Shown here: positions 52,937 to 60,898 of the stretch, one piece after another | Layout: each line of letters opens with the position of its first letter | Numbering within the stretch: position 1 is the stretch's first letter | Assembly: GCA_910589395.1 (NCBI GenBank) | Contig: CAJUTL010000018.1 | Location: 1-62,928, forward strand | Direction: 5' to 3' | DNA length: 62,928 nt | DNA from: an uncultured Oscillospiraceae bacterium | Lineage (GTDB): Bacteria; Bacillota_A; Clostridia; Oscillospirales; Acutalibacteraceae | Made by a program: the position numbers and the translations under genes | Notes under the pieces: model-generated | Database searches by the model: none | What the model was told of the DNA's origin: nothing | Seen by the model: the letters and a program-made list of their open reading frames with translations, nothing else

Positions 52937-53878
52937 TCAAGCGAAAAACCGAACTGCGTGAGAGGCGCTCTCTGATGACTCCGTTTCTACAAGCTCGATC
53001 TCCCCCGGCTGAGAACGCCCGGACAAATACGCTGTTGTTCCGAATGCTCCGGTTTCCAGCAGACTTTTATATAAAGGCCTGCTGCTTTTATCCTCTTTCC
53101 CAGTATGCACAGAGGCGATCAGCGGTACTCCGGCAAAGATGGACTGCCGCACCGCCTCCAGGTCGTTTGAGGAAAGCTCATCACACACGATGAATTCCGG
53201 AGAAAGCATGCGAATTGCCACATCAAAGGCTTCCGCTTTTGGATATCCTTTCAGCACATCGGCACAAGGGCCCAGATCAAAACCTCCCCCGATCTCTCCA
53301 CGCTCGTCCACAACAGCCACCCGCCTGGCCTGCTGAAATTTTCCCACAGAAAGAGAATGCACAATATCCCGCAGAAGCGTGGTTTTTCCGCTGGAGGGCT
53401 CTCCGGCGATCAAAAGCCCCCGGGAAAGCGCCGCTCCCTCCAAAAACAGCCTGTCCCCACAACCCGGAATTTCCCTGGAAATACGAAATACCAAGGACGA
53501 TACATCACGCACGCTTTTGACCCTTCCGTTTTCCAGCACTGCCGTACCGCATACCCCTACTCTGCATGACTCTGCCGTAAGGACATAACCTTGCTGGAGC
53601 TCCCGCTCGTGGCTGAACACAGACTGAGAACAAATACCGGTAAAGATTTTTTGCATTTCTTCCCGGGAAACACAGGTCAAGCCCTCCGTTAAGGCGCGGG
53701 TCACCCCGCCGGACCGGCGCAGAAAGAATACGCCTTCCTTTCCGCAGACGGACACAGGCTGTTCCGCCTTCAAGTGAATATCAAAGGCCTGCCCCTTGAT
53801 TTCCCGCGGGACTCCCAAAAGCAATTCATGATATATGGGGATCTGACACGCCAGCTTATCATAGCAAAAGGTATTCAT
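52937..53878 (-). CDS. spoIIIAA: stage III sporulation protein AA (ATPase)
   Basis: Secretion-type ATPase thought to power the SpoIIIA channel. Walker A GEPSSGKTTLLRD, Walker B-like VVDERGEIGG, and CDELSSNDLEA are present. Start at 53878 (MNTFCYDK) has AGGAGTGAG upstream; an upstream start at 53941 lies over the operon promoter. About 313 residues. First gene of the eight-gene operon. Confidence 0.94.
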   Translation of the reverse strand: MNTFCYDKLACQIPIYHELLLGVPREIKGQAFDIHLKAEQPVSVCGKEGVFFLRRSGGVTRALTEGLTCVSREEMQKIFTGICSQSVFSHERELQQGYVLTAESCRVGVCGTAVLENGRVKSVRDVSSLVFRISREIPGCGDRLFLEGAALSRGLLIAGEPSSGKTTLLRDIVHSLSVGKFQQARRVAVVDERGEIGGGFDLGPCADVLKGYPKAEAFDVAIRMLSPEFIVCDELSSNDLEAVRQSIFAGVPLIASVHTGKEDKSSRPLYKSLLETGAFGTTAYLSGRSQPGEIELVETESSESASHAVRFFA

Positions 53879-53908
53879 TTTCTCACTCCTTTGCTTTTCC
53901 GAACACTT

Positions 53909-53938
53909 ATATTTATGGAGACAAGCAGGGAAATAGAA
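53909..53938 (-). promoter_or_regulatory. sigma-E-like promoter of the spoIIIA operon
   Basis: Minus strand TTCTATT (53932-53938), 14 bases, CATAAATAT (53909-53917), 31 bases before the spoIIIAA ATG. SpoIIIA operons are sigma-E dependent in Bacillus, which supports this. Same spacing as the sipL promoter. Confidence 0.55.
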
Positions 53939-53960
53939 CACGGAAGAAAAGCCGGAATAA

Positions 53961-53990
53961 CAAAAAGCAGAGAGTGAAAAACTCTCTGCT
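53961..53990 (-). terminator. intrinsic terminator of the Na/Pi symporter gene
   Basis: AGCAGAGAGT (53966-53975) pairs perfectly with ACTCTCTGCT (53981-53990) around GAAAA; the minus strand continues with TTTTTG. It insulates spoIIIA from the upstream gene. Confidence 0.85.
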
Positions 53991-54015
53991 CAAAAACGGT
54001 ATTTTCAAAAATATT

Positions 54016-55695
54016 CTACTCCGTTTCCCGAATCGTATTGGCGATATTGATAAAATGATCCGCCACCCGCTCCGCATTGGAGGCAAGGGAAAGATACTGG
54101 GCTCCCACCGCCGGAGTGCATACTCTTTCATTGAGACGGCGAATATGATTTTGCGCCATTTCATTCGTCATATCGTCTACCCGGTCTTCAATTTTATCAG
54201 CAAGATTCAGTTCTCCGAGATCTTCCTCCACATAGGCTCGCATCACATGCTGAAACAACGCTTCGATCTCTTCCTTCAATATTCTGATCTCCCGGATCGC
54301 CTTTTCGGAAAAAGCCTCGTGAAGTGTTTTCAGGCTTTCCGCATACTCCACAATATTTTCCGCATAGTCGCCCACACGCTCCAGGTCCGATACCGAGTGG
54401 AACGCTCTGGAAACATAGGCGTGATCCCTGGCGCTCAGCTTTTCATCTGAAAGCCTTACCAAAAAGCGCACCAGCTCTTTGTTCAGGTAATTTAACTCTT
54501 CCTCATTTTTACGGAATAAGGAAATCTCCGAAAAGTCCAGGGTACAGATGATCGTCAGAGCCAGAGAAAAATTACGCATGGCAATATCCGCCATGTTGAC
54601 GACCTCGTTTTTAAATTGCGCCACGGCAATGGCGGGAGCGGAAAGCATCTTTTCATCGATGTAGTAAAGATGCGGCTCGTGAACCCCGGCGGCCTCCTGT
54701 TCCCCTTGATCGGGCAGCAGCTTTGTGACCAGGGCCACCAGCCGGTCAGTAAGCGGCAAAATGAGCAAAACCGTGATCAGGTTAAATACCGTATGGAACA
54801 TGGCAAGCTGTGTTTGCGGAGCCCGTGGAAAGGCTTTTTCAAAAAGTGTTCCCACGGTGATCTCTCCGCCTGTGACCGCAGGTAAAAGGAAGCTGACCAG
54901 CAGGAAAACCAGCACGCCGCTGACATTAAAAACGAGGTGGATCAGCGCTGTGCGCTTGGCATTCTTTCCGCTGGTCATGCCGGCCAGGATCGCCACAACA
55001 CAGGAACCGATATTGGAGCCCATGGTGAGAAAAATACCCTGATCCAGCGTGATCAGGCCCGTTACCACCATTACGATCGCCACTGAGGTCATAACAGACG
55101 AGCTTTGAATGATGGCGGTGAGCACCGCTCCCACGAAAACCAGTAAAATGGCGTTATCGATCCCGGCAAGGAACTGCTTGACCGAATCAAGCTGCGCAAA
55201 GCGTTCCATGGAACCGCTCATCATGGAAAGGCCAACAAACAGCATGCCAAATCCGGCAATGATACCGCCCAGCGTTTTCACGGTATCTTTCTTGGAAAAA
55301 GTGGAAAGAAAAGCGCCCACTCCTGCCATGGCGGAAAAGACAACAGTAGCGGAAACTGTATTGGAACCAAATACCCCCAGCGCCACGATCTGGCCTGTGA
55401 TGGTTGTACCAATATTTGCCCCATAAATCACTGTAGCGGCTTGCGCAAGCGTCATGATCCCGGCATTGACAAAACCGATCACCATCACGGTAGTAGCGCC
55501 GGAGCTTTGGATCGCCGCCGTTCCTACCGTTCCGATCCCTACTCCCAGCATTCGGCTGCCGGACACCTTGGAAAACAGCTTTCTCAGCCGTTCGCTGCCC
55601 ACAGCCTCCAAATTAGAGCTCATCATATTACAGGCGATCAAAAAAACACCGATCCCTGACAGCAAGGTTAGTATAGCGCTGATAATTTCAGCCAT
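54016..55695 (-). CDS. Na/Pi cotransporter family protein with PhoU-like C-terminus
   Basis: Sodium-dependent phosphate transporter (NptA/PF02690). The N-terminal half has paired repeats with QSSGATTVMVIGFVNAG and IQSSSVMTSVAIV, the family's QSS signatures, in eight or more membrane spans. The last 210 residues are a PhoU-like helical domain. Start at 55695 (MAEIISAIL) is favoured. About 559 residues. No pst or pho genes are near. Confidence 0.92.
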   Translation of the reverse strand: MAEIISAILTLLSGIGVFLIACNMMSSNLEAVGSERLRKLFSKVSGSRMLGVGIGTVGTAAIQSSGATTVMVIGFVNAGIMTLAQAATVIYGANIGTTITGQIVALGVFGSNTVSATVVFSAMAGVGAFLSTFSKKDTVKTLGGIIAGFGMLFVGLSMMSGSMERFAQLDSVKQFLAGIDNAILLVFVGAVLTAIIQSSSVMTSVAIVMVVTGLITLDQGIFLTMGSNIGSCVVAILAGMTSGKNAKRTALIHLVFNVSGVLVFLLVSFLLPAVTGGEITVGTLFEKAFPRAPQTQLAMFHTVFNLITVLLILPLTDRLVALVTKLLPDQGEQEAAGVHEPHLYYIDEKMLSAPAIAVAQFKNEVVNMADIAMRNFSLALTIICTLDFSEISLFRKNEEELNYLNKELVRFLVRLSDEKLSARDHAYVSRAFHSVSDLERVGDYAENIVEYAESLKTLHEAFSEKAIREIRILKEEIEALFQHVMRAYVEEDLGELNLADKIEDRVDDMTNEMAQNHIRRLNERVCTPAVGAQYLSLASNAERVADHFINIANTIRETE

Positions 55696-55808
55696 TCTAC
55701 CCACTCTCCTTTTCTGCTTTTCGCAGGCTTGTCCTATGGATTCTTTCAAGATCGATCCTTAAAGAGAGCTTTGCCCCATAGTATTTCCCGATTTTTCCCT
55801 GAAACGCA

Positions 55809-55850
55809 AAATGGTGAGACTTTACCTATCCCGGTAAAGTCTCGCCATTT
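55809..55850. other. 18-bp hairpin in the leader of the Na/Pi gene
   Basis: AAATGGTGAGACTTTACC (55809-55826) and GGTAAAGTCTCGCCATTT (55833-55850) form a long stem, one G-T-type mismatch, around 6 bases. No U-tract follows on either strand. It lies between the predicted promoter and the gene. Confidence 0.55.
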
Positions 55851-55932
55851 CATTCACAAAACCGGATCCTTTCAGACCGTATTGACGATTTTGGAAACGC
55901 GTATTCGCGCAGGCTACTCCCTTTATAAAAAA

Positions 55933-55961
55933 ATCATAGCAGACCTTTCAAATTTTTGCAA
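55933..55961 (-). promoter_or_regulatory. sigma-A promoter of the Na/Pi gene
   Basis: Minus strand TTGCAA (55956-55961), 17 bases, TATGAT (55933-55938). It implies a leader of about 230 bases before the start at 55695. Confidence 0.55.
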
Positions 55962-55988
55962 GCTTTTTTTGGAAAATCCAAACAGACT

Positions 55989-56402
55989 CTAGCACTTATT
56001 CCGGTATTCCAAAAAGGCGCGGAGAACCCTTTTGTCGTTTTCATAAGTAACAAGCTGTAAAGCCTCCTCCGGCTGTTCCCAGCGGATATCCAAAAGCTCT
56101 TCCTCCTGAACCTTCAAAGAAGCTTCCGGCTCGGCCTCCGCGGCGAAATAAACCACGTCCTTCATCACATTGGGCTTGGGAGAAAAGGTCACTGTTTCCC
56201 GAAAGCCGGTATCTGGCTCTACCTTGAGCCCGGTTTCTTCCCAAATCTCTCGCCGCGCCGTTTCCACTTCCGTTTCCTCGTGCTCCACATGACCTTTTGG
56301 GAAGGCCCAGTGTCCCCCGTTTTTGTGCCGGATCAAAAGGACCTCCAAAGTATCTCCCGCCTTCCGAAACACTACCGCTCCGCAGGATTTTTCCCATTTC
56401 AT
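55989..56402 (-). CDS. NUDIX hydrolase
   Basis: The NUDIX box is complete: GHVEHEETEVETARREIWEE with TGL after it. About 137 residues, similar to diadenosine-polyphosphate hydrolases and MutT-like proteins (SCGAVVFRK near the start, GHWAFPKG). Start at 56402 has AGGAAGGAG upstream; an upstream start at 56444 would lie in the galM terminator. Confidence 0.9.
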   Translation of the reverse strand: MKWEKSCGAVVFRKAGDTLEVLLIRHKNGGHWAFPKGHVEHEETEVETARREIWEETGLKVEPDTGFRETVTFSPKPNVMKDVVYFAAEAEPEASLKVQEEELLDIRWEQPEEALQLVTYENDKRVLRAFLEYRNKC

Positions 56403-56424
56403 ATGGCTTCTCCTTCCTCTTTCC

Positions 56425-56460
56425 AAAGAAAAGGGAGTCCGCAAGGCTTGCAGGCTCCCT
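56425..56460 (-). terminator. intrinsic terminator after galM
   Basis: AGGGAG (56432-56437) and CTCCCT (56455-56460), with inner GCAAG/CTTGC pairing, followed on the minus strand by TTTTCTTT. Confidence 0.75.
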
Positions 56461-56469
56461 CTTGTTTTT

Positions 56470-57513
56470 TCACTTTACCGAAAAACGGTAAATCGTTTTG
56501 GTGGTAAACGGAACTCCCGGCTGCAAATAGCGGAAGGGAAATTCCGGGTGATTCACGGAATCCGGATAAAACTGAGTTTCCAAACAGAAGGCCGTATGGG
56601 GCTTCATGGGCTTTCCGTCCTTTCCGGTAAGACCCTCCACCTTGTTAAAGGTGTAAAGCTGCACGCCGGGCAGATCGGAAAAGACCTCCATCACCCGGCC
56701 GCTTTCCGGCTCATACGCCTCACCGTGCTTACGGAGGCTTTCCCCGTCCACACAGAAATTGTGGTCGAAACCGCCGCAAAGCCGGATCAGGTGATCGTCC
56801 GCAAACATATCCTTTCCCAGTTCCTTCCCCTTCGTAAAATCCAGGGGCCCGCCCGCTACCGGCAGCAGCGTGCCGGTGGGGATCAGCTCGTCCGATACCT
56901 GGGTAACGGCGGACGCGTACAGGGTAAGGCTTGTGCCGAAAATCTCCTTTTGCGGATCACCGGACAAATTGAAAAAGGAATGGTTGGTGGGATTAAAGGG
57001 CGTTTCCTGGTCGGAAAGACCGGTATATTCTAAAACCAGCTCATTTTCCTTTGTCAAAGTATAAGTAACCGTCATACGCAGCTCTCCGGGATAGCCTTCG
57101 TCCCCATCGGGACTGGTATGCGTAAATACGATGGCTGGTTCTTCTCCTTCCCGGAGCTCCGCGTTCCACAAAACCTGATGGTAGCCGCCGGGGCCGCCGT
57201 GAAGGGTATTGTTCCCATCGTTCTGAGAAAGAGCATAGGTCATTCCGTTTAGAGAAAATTTCGCGCCGCCGATGCGGTTGGCGTAGCGCCCTACAAAGGT
57301 TCCCTGATAATTGGCGCCGAAATATTCTTCCAAGGCGCGGTGTCCCAGCACCACATCGCCAAGTGCGCCGTTTCTATCCTTTACCAGCAGGCTCACAATA
57401 CGGCAGCCGTAATTTGTGACCTTCAAAGTCATGCCGCTGCTGTTTTTCAAAGTAAATAACTGTGCTTCCCGTCCATCAGGCAGCCTGCCGAAGCGTTCCG
57501 TCTGTATTGACAT
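56470..57513 (-). CDS. galM: aldose 1-epimerase (mutarotase)
   Basis: Interconverts alpha and beta anomers of hexoses. Catalytic histidine regions NDGNNTLHGG and NPTNHSFFNLSGD, and the Glu in CLETQFYPDSVN are present. 347 residues. It lies 3 bases after glcK, so free glucose or galactose released elsewhere may be channelled to the kinase (inference). Confidence 0.95.
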   Translation of the reverse strand: MSIQTERFGRLPDGREAQLFTLKNSSGMTLKVTNYGCRIVSLLVKDRNGALGDVVLGHRALEEYFGANYQGTFVGRYANRIGGAKFSLNGMTYALSQNDGNNTLHGGPGGYHQVLWNAELREGEEPAIVFTHTSPDGDEGYPGELRMTVTYTLTKENELVLEYTGLSDQETPFNPTNHSFFNLSGDPQKEIFGTSLTLYASAVTQVSDELIPTGTLLPVAGGPLDFTKGKELGKDMFADDHLIRLCGGFDHNFCVDGESLRKHGEAYEPESGRVMEVFSDLPGVQLYTFNKVEGLTGKDGKPMKPHTAFCLETQFYPDSVNHPEFPFRYLQPGVPFTTKTIYRFSVK

Positions 57514-57516
57514 TCT

Positions 57517-58473
57517 TTATGCCTCCATGCCCAGCAGGGCCGCACCGATAATACCGGCGTCATTGCCCAGCTCAGCGCGGCAAACAACAGTCTTTTTCGC
57601 GGAATTCATGGCGTACTGCTGCTTTTCGACAAAGGCGCGAACAGGGGCCAGCAGAGTCTCTCTCTCATTGGAAATACCGCCGCCGATGCAGAGAATATCA
57701 GGCTGGAAAATATTGATCATATTTACAATGCCTTCACTCAAGTAATGAATGTATTCGTCCACGATCTTCTGGGCAATAGGATCCCCCTTGCGCATGGCGT
57801 CAAAGGCAGTGCGGCCGTTTACCCTGTCAATATCCCCCTCTACAAGAGTCCACAGCGGGGAATCCTTTGGGGCGTCCGCCATATATTCCTTGGTGGTCTT
57901 GATCAGGCCGGTAGCCGCCGCGTAGGTCTCCCAGCAGCCATGACGCCCGCAGGTGCAGGGGCGGCCATCTACCACGATCACTGTATGGCCCAGCTCCGCA
58001 CCGGCAAAATTGCTGCCGGAATAAATTTTCCCATTGATAATGACGCCGCCGCCAACGCCGGTACCCAGGGTAATGGCGATAGCATCGTTGGCGCCCTTCA
58101 AAGCGCCCGCCATATATTCGCCATACGCAGCCGCGTTGGCATCGTTTTCCATAATGACCTTTTTCCCCTCCAGACGGTCAGAAAGCATCTGTACCATGGG
58201 AGTATTGCGGAAGGGCAGGTTGTTGGCAAATTCAATGATACCGGTGGCCCGGTTTACCGTACCAGGAGAACCCACGCCAATCCAGGGTACATCGTTCAGG
58301 GTCAGACCAGCGCTTTTCAGCGCGGCCTTGGCGGTTTCCGCCATGGTATCCGCTACCTGCTCAGCGGTTTCCGGCTGAGTTTTTGCGGAAGCGCGGGCAA
58401 TGATCTGATTGTTTTCATCGACAATACCAACGGCGATATTGGTGCCGCCCAGGTCGATTCCGAGATAATACAT
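57517..58473 (-). CDS. glcK: ROK-family glucokinase
   Basis: Phosphorylates glucose with ATP. N-terminal GIDLGGTNIAVG, catalytic Asp in MENDANAAAYGE, GTGVGGGVI, and the zinc motif CTCGRHGCWETY of the ROK family. 318 residues. No DNA-binding domain, so an enzyme not a repressor. Operon with galM. Confidence 0.95.
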   Translation of the reverse strand: MYYLGIDLGGTNIAVGIVDENNQIIARASAKTQPETAEQVADTMAETAKAALKSAGLTLNDVPWIGVGSPGTVNRATGIIEFANNLPFRNTPMVQMLSDRLEGKKVIMENDANAAAYGEYMAGALKGANDAIAITLGTGVGGGVIINGKIYSGSNFAGAELGHTVIVVDGRPCTCGRHGCWETYAAATGLIKTTKEYMADAPKDSPLWTLVEGDIDRVNGRTAFDAMRKGDPIAQKIVDEYIHYLSEGIVNMINIFQPDILCIGGGISNERETLLAPVRAFVEKQQYAMNSAKKTVVCRAELGNDAGIIGAALLGMEA

Positions 58474-58521
58474 AACGTTAGCTCCTTCAAAAATATTTCG
58501 GGTCTCCCCAATCTTAGAATC

Positions 58522-58551
58522 AGTATACTATATTTTCCAGGCAAAAGTAAA
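58522..58551 (-). promoter_or_regulatory. sigma-A promoter of glcK-galM
   Basis: Minus strand TTTACT (58546-58551), 18 bases, TATACT (58522-58527), about 50 bases before glcK. Confidence 0.5.
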
Positions 58552-58594
58552 CGGCTTACGAAAATTTTTCATGTCTTTTTTTCCGATTCATTGC

Positions 58595-58623
58595 TTGATT
58601 TTGACAGCTCAATATGATAAGAT
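58595..58623 (+). promoter_or_regulatory. promoter of tRNA-Leu
   Basis: TTGATT (58595-58600), 17 bases, TAAGAT (58618-58623), about 18 bases before the tRNA. An alternative pairing TTGCTT-16-TATGAT (58591-58596, 58613-58618) exists. Confidence 0.45.
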
Positions 58624-58640
58624 AAAAAAGTTATCAAAAT

Positions 58641-58727
58641 GCCGCTATGGCGGAACTGGCAGACGCAAGGGACTTAAAATCCCTCGGTGGCAACACCGTA
58701 CCGGTTCGACCCCGGTTAGCGGCACCA
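58641..58727 (+). tRNA. tRNA-Leu(TAA)
   Basis: An 87-nt class II tRNA with encoded CCA. Acceptor GCCGCTA/TAGCGGC, anticodon stem AGGGA/TCCCT with loop CTTAAAA (anticodon TAA), a long variable arm (CGGTGGCAACACCG) and T-arm CCGGTTCGACCCCGG. Its last 17 bases recur 83 bases downstream. Confidence 0.96.
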
Positions 58728-58861
58728 AAAGCGAAGGGCCCAGCAGGGTGCTTCGCTTTTTTCTATCAAAAACCGGGGTCGAACCTGCGACGTCCCGGTT
58801 AGCGGCACCAAAAGCGAAGGGCCCGGCGGGGTGCTTCGCTTTTTTCTATCAAAAACCGGGG
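58711..58861 (+). repeat. tandem duplication of tRNA-Leu 3' end plus terminator
   Basis: Bases 58711-58778 (last 17 of the tRNA, terminator and AAAAACCGGGG) are repeated at 58794-58861 with two substitutions and a period of 83. In addition AACCGGGGTCGAACC (58771-58785) is a perfect 15-base inverted copy of the T-arm region at 58703-58717. The second copy carries its own terminator (58811-58845) but no full tRNA. Confidence 0.85.
58728..58762 (+). terminator. intrinsic terminator of tRNA-Leu
   Basis: AAAGCGAAG (58728-58736) pairs with CTTCGCTTT (58751-58759), followed by Ts. It begins directly after the CCA. Confidence 0.85.
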
Positions 58862-58900
58862 ATCGTTTCTCCGTATAGCCTTTTTCCCTCTGTGGAGCGC

Positions 58901-58929
58901 TGGACAATTCCGGGACCATTTTATATAAT
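58901..58929 (+). promoter_or_regulatory. sigma-A promoter of uidA
   Basis: TGGACA (58901-58906), 17 bases, TATAAT (58924-58929), about 31 bases before the ATG at 58961. Confidence 0.7.
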
Positions 58930-58960
58930 GGACTTAACAATTTGCAGAGGAGATGTTTTC

Positions 58961-60755
58961 ATGCTCTATCCGGTTCAAACATCCTCACGGGCGGTAATGG
59001 ATTTAAGCGGCGTGTGGGAATTTCAGCTGGATAACGGACACGCTTTTTCGGAAAAATGGTTTGAGCGGCCGCTGCCGAATTCCACCGCCATGGCCGTACC
59101 CGCCTCCTATAACGACCTGAAGGAAGGCGAAACACATAAGGTGGGCGTTTTACCAGCGCCGCTTCTCCGTACCCTCTTTTCTGCGGAACCAGCGTCTCGT
59201 GCTGCGTATGGCGGCGGTGACCCATATCGGAAAGGTTTATCTTAATGGCCGGCTGGTATGCGAGCATAAAGGCGGCTTTTTGCCGTTCGAGGCGGAAATC
59301 AATTCGTTTTTGCAGGAAGGGGAAAACCTGTTGACCATTGCGGTAGATAACCGCATCGATCACTCCACCCTGCCGGTAGGCGGTGAAAACGGCGTGGGCA
59401 TGATGGGAAAAGCCAGCGAGAACGCCAAGCCCCGGAACCTGCCCAACTTTGATTTTTTCAATTACTGCGGCATTACCCGCCCGGTAAAGCTTTATACCAC
59501 CCCGCTTTCCTATATTCGCGATTTGTCCCTGAGCTCCCGGGTAGAAGGGAATTCGGCTTTTGTGGAATATGCCGTGGATGCCGTAGGCGAGGGCGCTGTT
59601 CGAATAGAGCTTTGGGAGGAAAACGGGAAGAAGGTGGCAGAATCGACGGAAAAAGAGGGCGTTTTACAAGTCGATCAGGTGCATTTATGGCAGCCGCTTC
59701 ACGCTTACCTGTACGAAGTGCATGTGCTTTTCGGAGAAGATCACTACACCCTTCCCTATGGCATTCGCTCAGTAGAGGTGCAGGGAGGGAAATTTCTCAT
59801 CAATGGCCAGCCCTTCTATTTCAAGGGCTATGGAAAGCACGAGGACACCTTTCCGGCAGGGCGCGGCTTGAATGTTCCCATGAATGTGAAGGATATCAGC
59901 CTGATGAAATGGCAGGGCGCCAATTCCTTCCGCACCAGCCATTATCCTTACAGCGAGGAGATGATGCGCCTATGCGACCGGGAAGGAATTGTGGTAATTG
60001 ATGAAACCCCGGCGGTAGGCGTCCACTTGAATTTCGGAGGCGGCGCCAATTTTAAGAACGGGAAACGCGTGGGTACCTTTGATCCTGTAGAGGCCGGGGG
60101 CATCCGCACCCTGCCTCACCATAAGGAGGTCGTGCGGGATATGATCGCCCGGGACAAAAACCATGCCTGTGTCGTCATGTGGAGCCTTGCCAACGAATCG
60201 GATTCCGGGGCGCCGGGGGCGTATGAATATTTTAAGCCCCTTTTTGACCTTGCTCATTCCGCCGACCCGCAGCACCGGCCCTGTACCATCGTTTCGATGC
60301 AAATGGAGAATTTCAAGGAAGACTGCACCCTCCGCCTCAGTGATGTGATCTGCCTAAACCGCTATTACGGCTGGTATATTGCGGGAGGAGATCTGGATTC
60401 CGCCAAAGCCTTGATGGAGCAGGAATTGGCTTTCTGGAACAATGTGGGCAAGCCCTTCCTGTTTACCGAGTACGGAGCCGACACCGTGTGCGGCCTCCAC
60501 GATACCACTCCTGTCATGTTCACAGAGGAGTACCAGGTAGAATATTACAAAATGAACCATGAGGTAGTAGACCGGCTGGAAAATTTTGTAGGCGAGCAGG
60601 TTTGGAATTTTGCGGATTTTGCCACCAGCCAGGGCATTATGCGTGTACAGGGCAACAAGAAAGGCATTTTCACCCGTGACCGCAAGCCAAAGCTTTGCGC
60701 CCACTATCTGCGCGGACGCTGGACGAAGATTCCGAATTTTGGTTATAAGGGATAA
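58961..60755 (+). pseudogene. uidA: beta-glucuronidase (GH2) with a frameshift
   Basis: The gene starts at ATG 58961 (MLYPVQTSSR) with a GAGGAGA site and reads in frame to a T-tract at 59148-59151; the rest, through 60755, is in another frame. The normal family sequence V-F/W-YQR would need six Ts (or three) in place of four. After the shift everything is intact: acid/base Glu in MWSLANES, nucleophile Glu in FTEYGADT, and the NKKG motif that recognises the glucuronate carboxylate. If functional, it releases glucuronic acid from conjugates. Could be a recent mutation, slippage or sequence error. Confidence 0.85.
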
Positions 60756-60816
60756 CCGGGAAACCGCTTTTCCGGCAGGAGATCAATTCCCGCCTCCCCC
60801 CCTTTTTCAAAAATGC

Positions 60817-60870
60817 AAAGCTGCCGCAGATCCGGTACAACAGCCGGAGCCCGGGGCAGCTTTCTTTTTT
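60817..60870 (+). terminator. intrinsic terminator of uidA
   Basis: AAAGCTGCC (60817-60825) and GGCAGCTTT (60855-60863) form a 9-bp stem, with inner CCGG/CCGG pairing, followed by TCTTTTTT. Confidence 0.75.
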
Positions 60871-60898
60871 CATCGGCTTCCGCTTTTTAGAAACAAAT

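Noticed and set aside
58571..58960. Open frame running from tRNA-Leu into uidA
   Set aside because: It begins before the tRNA and translates the tRNA and duplicated terminators. The true uidA start is the ATG at 58961 with a ribosome site.
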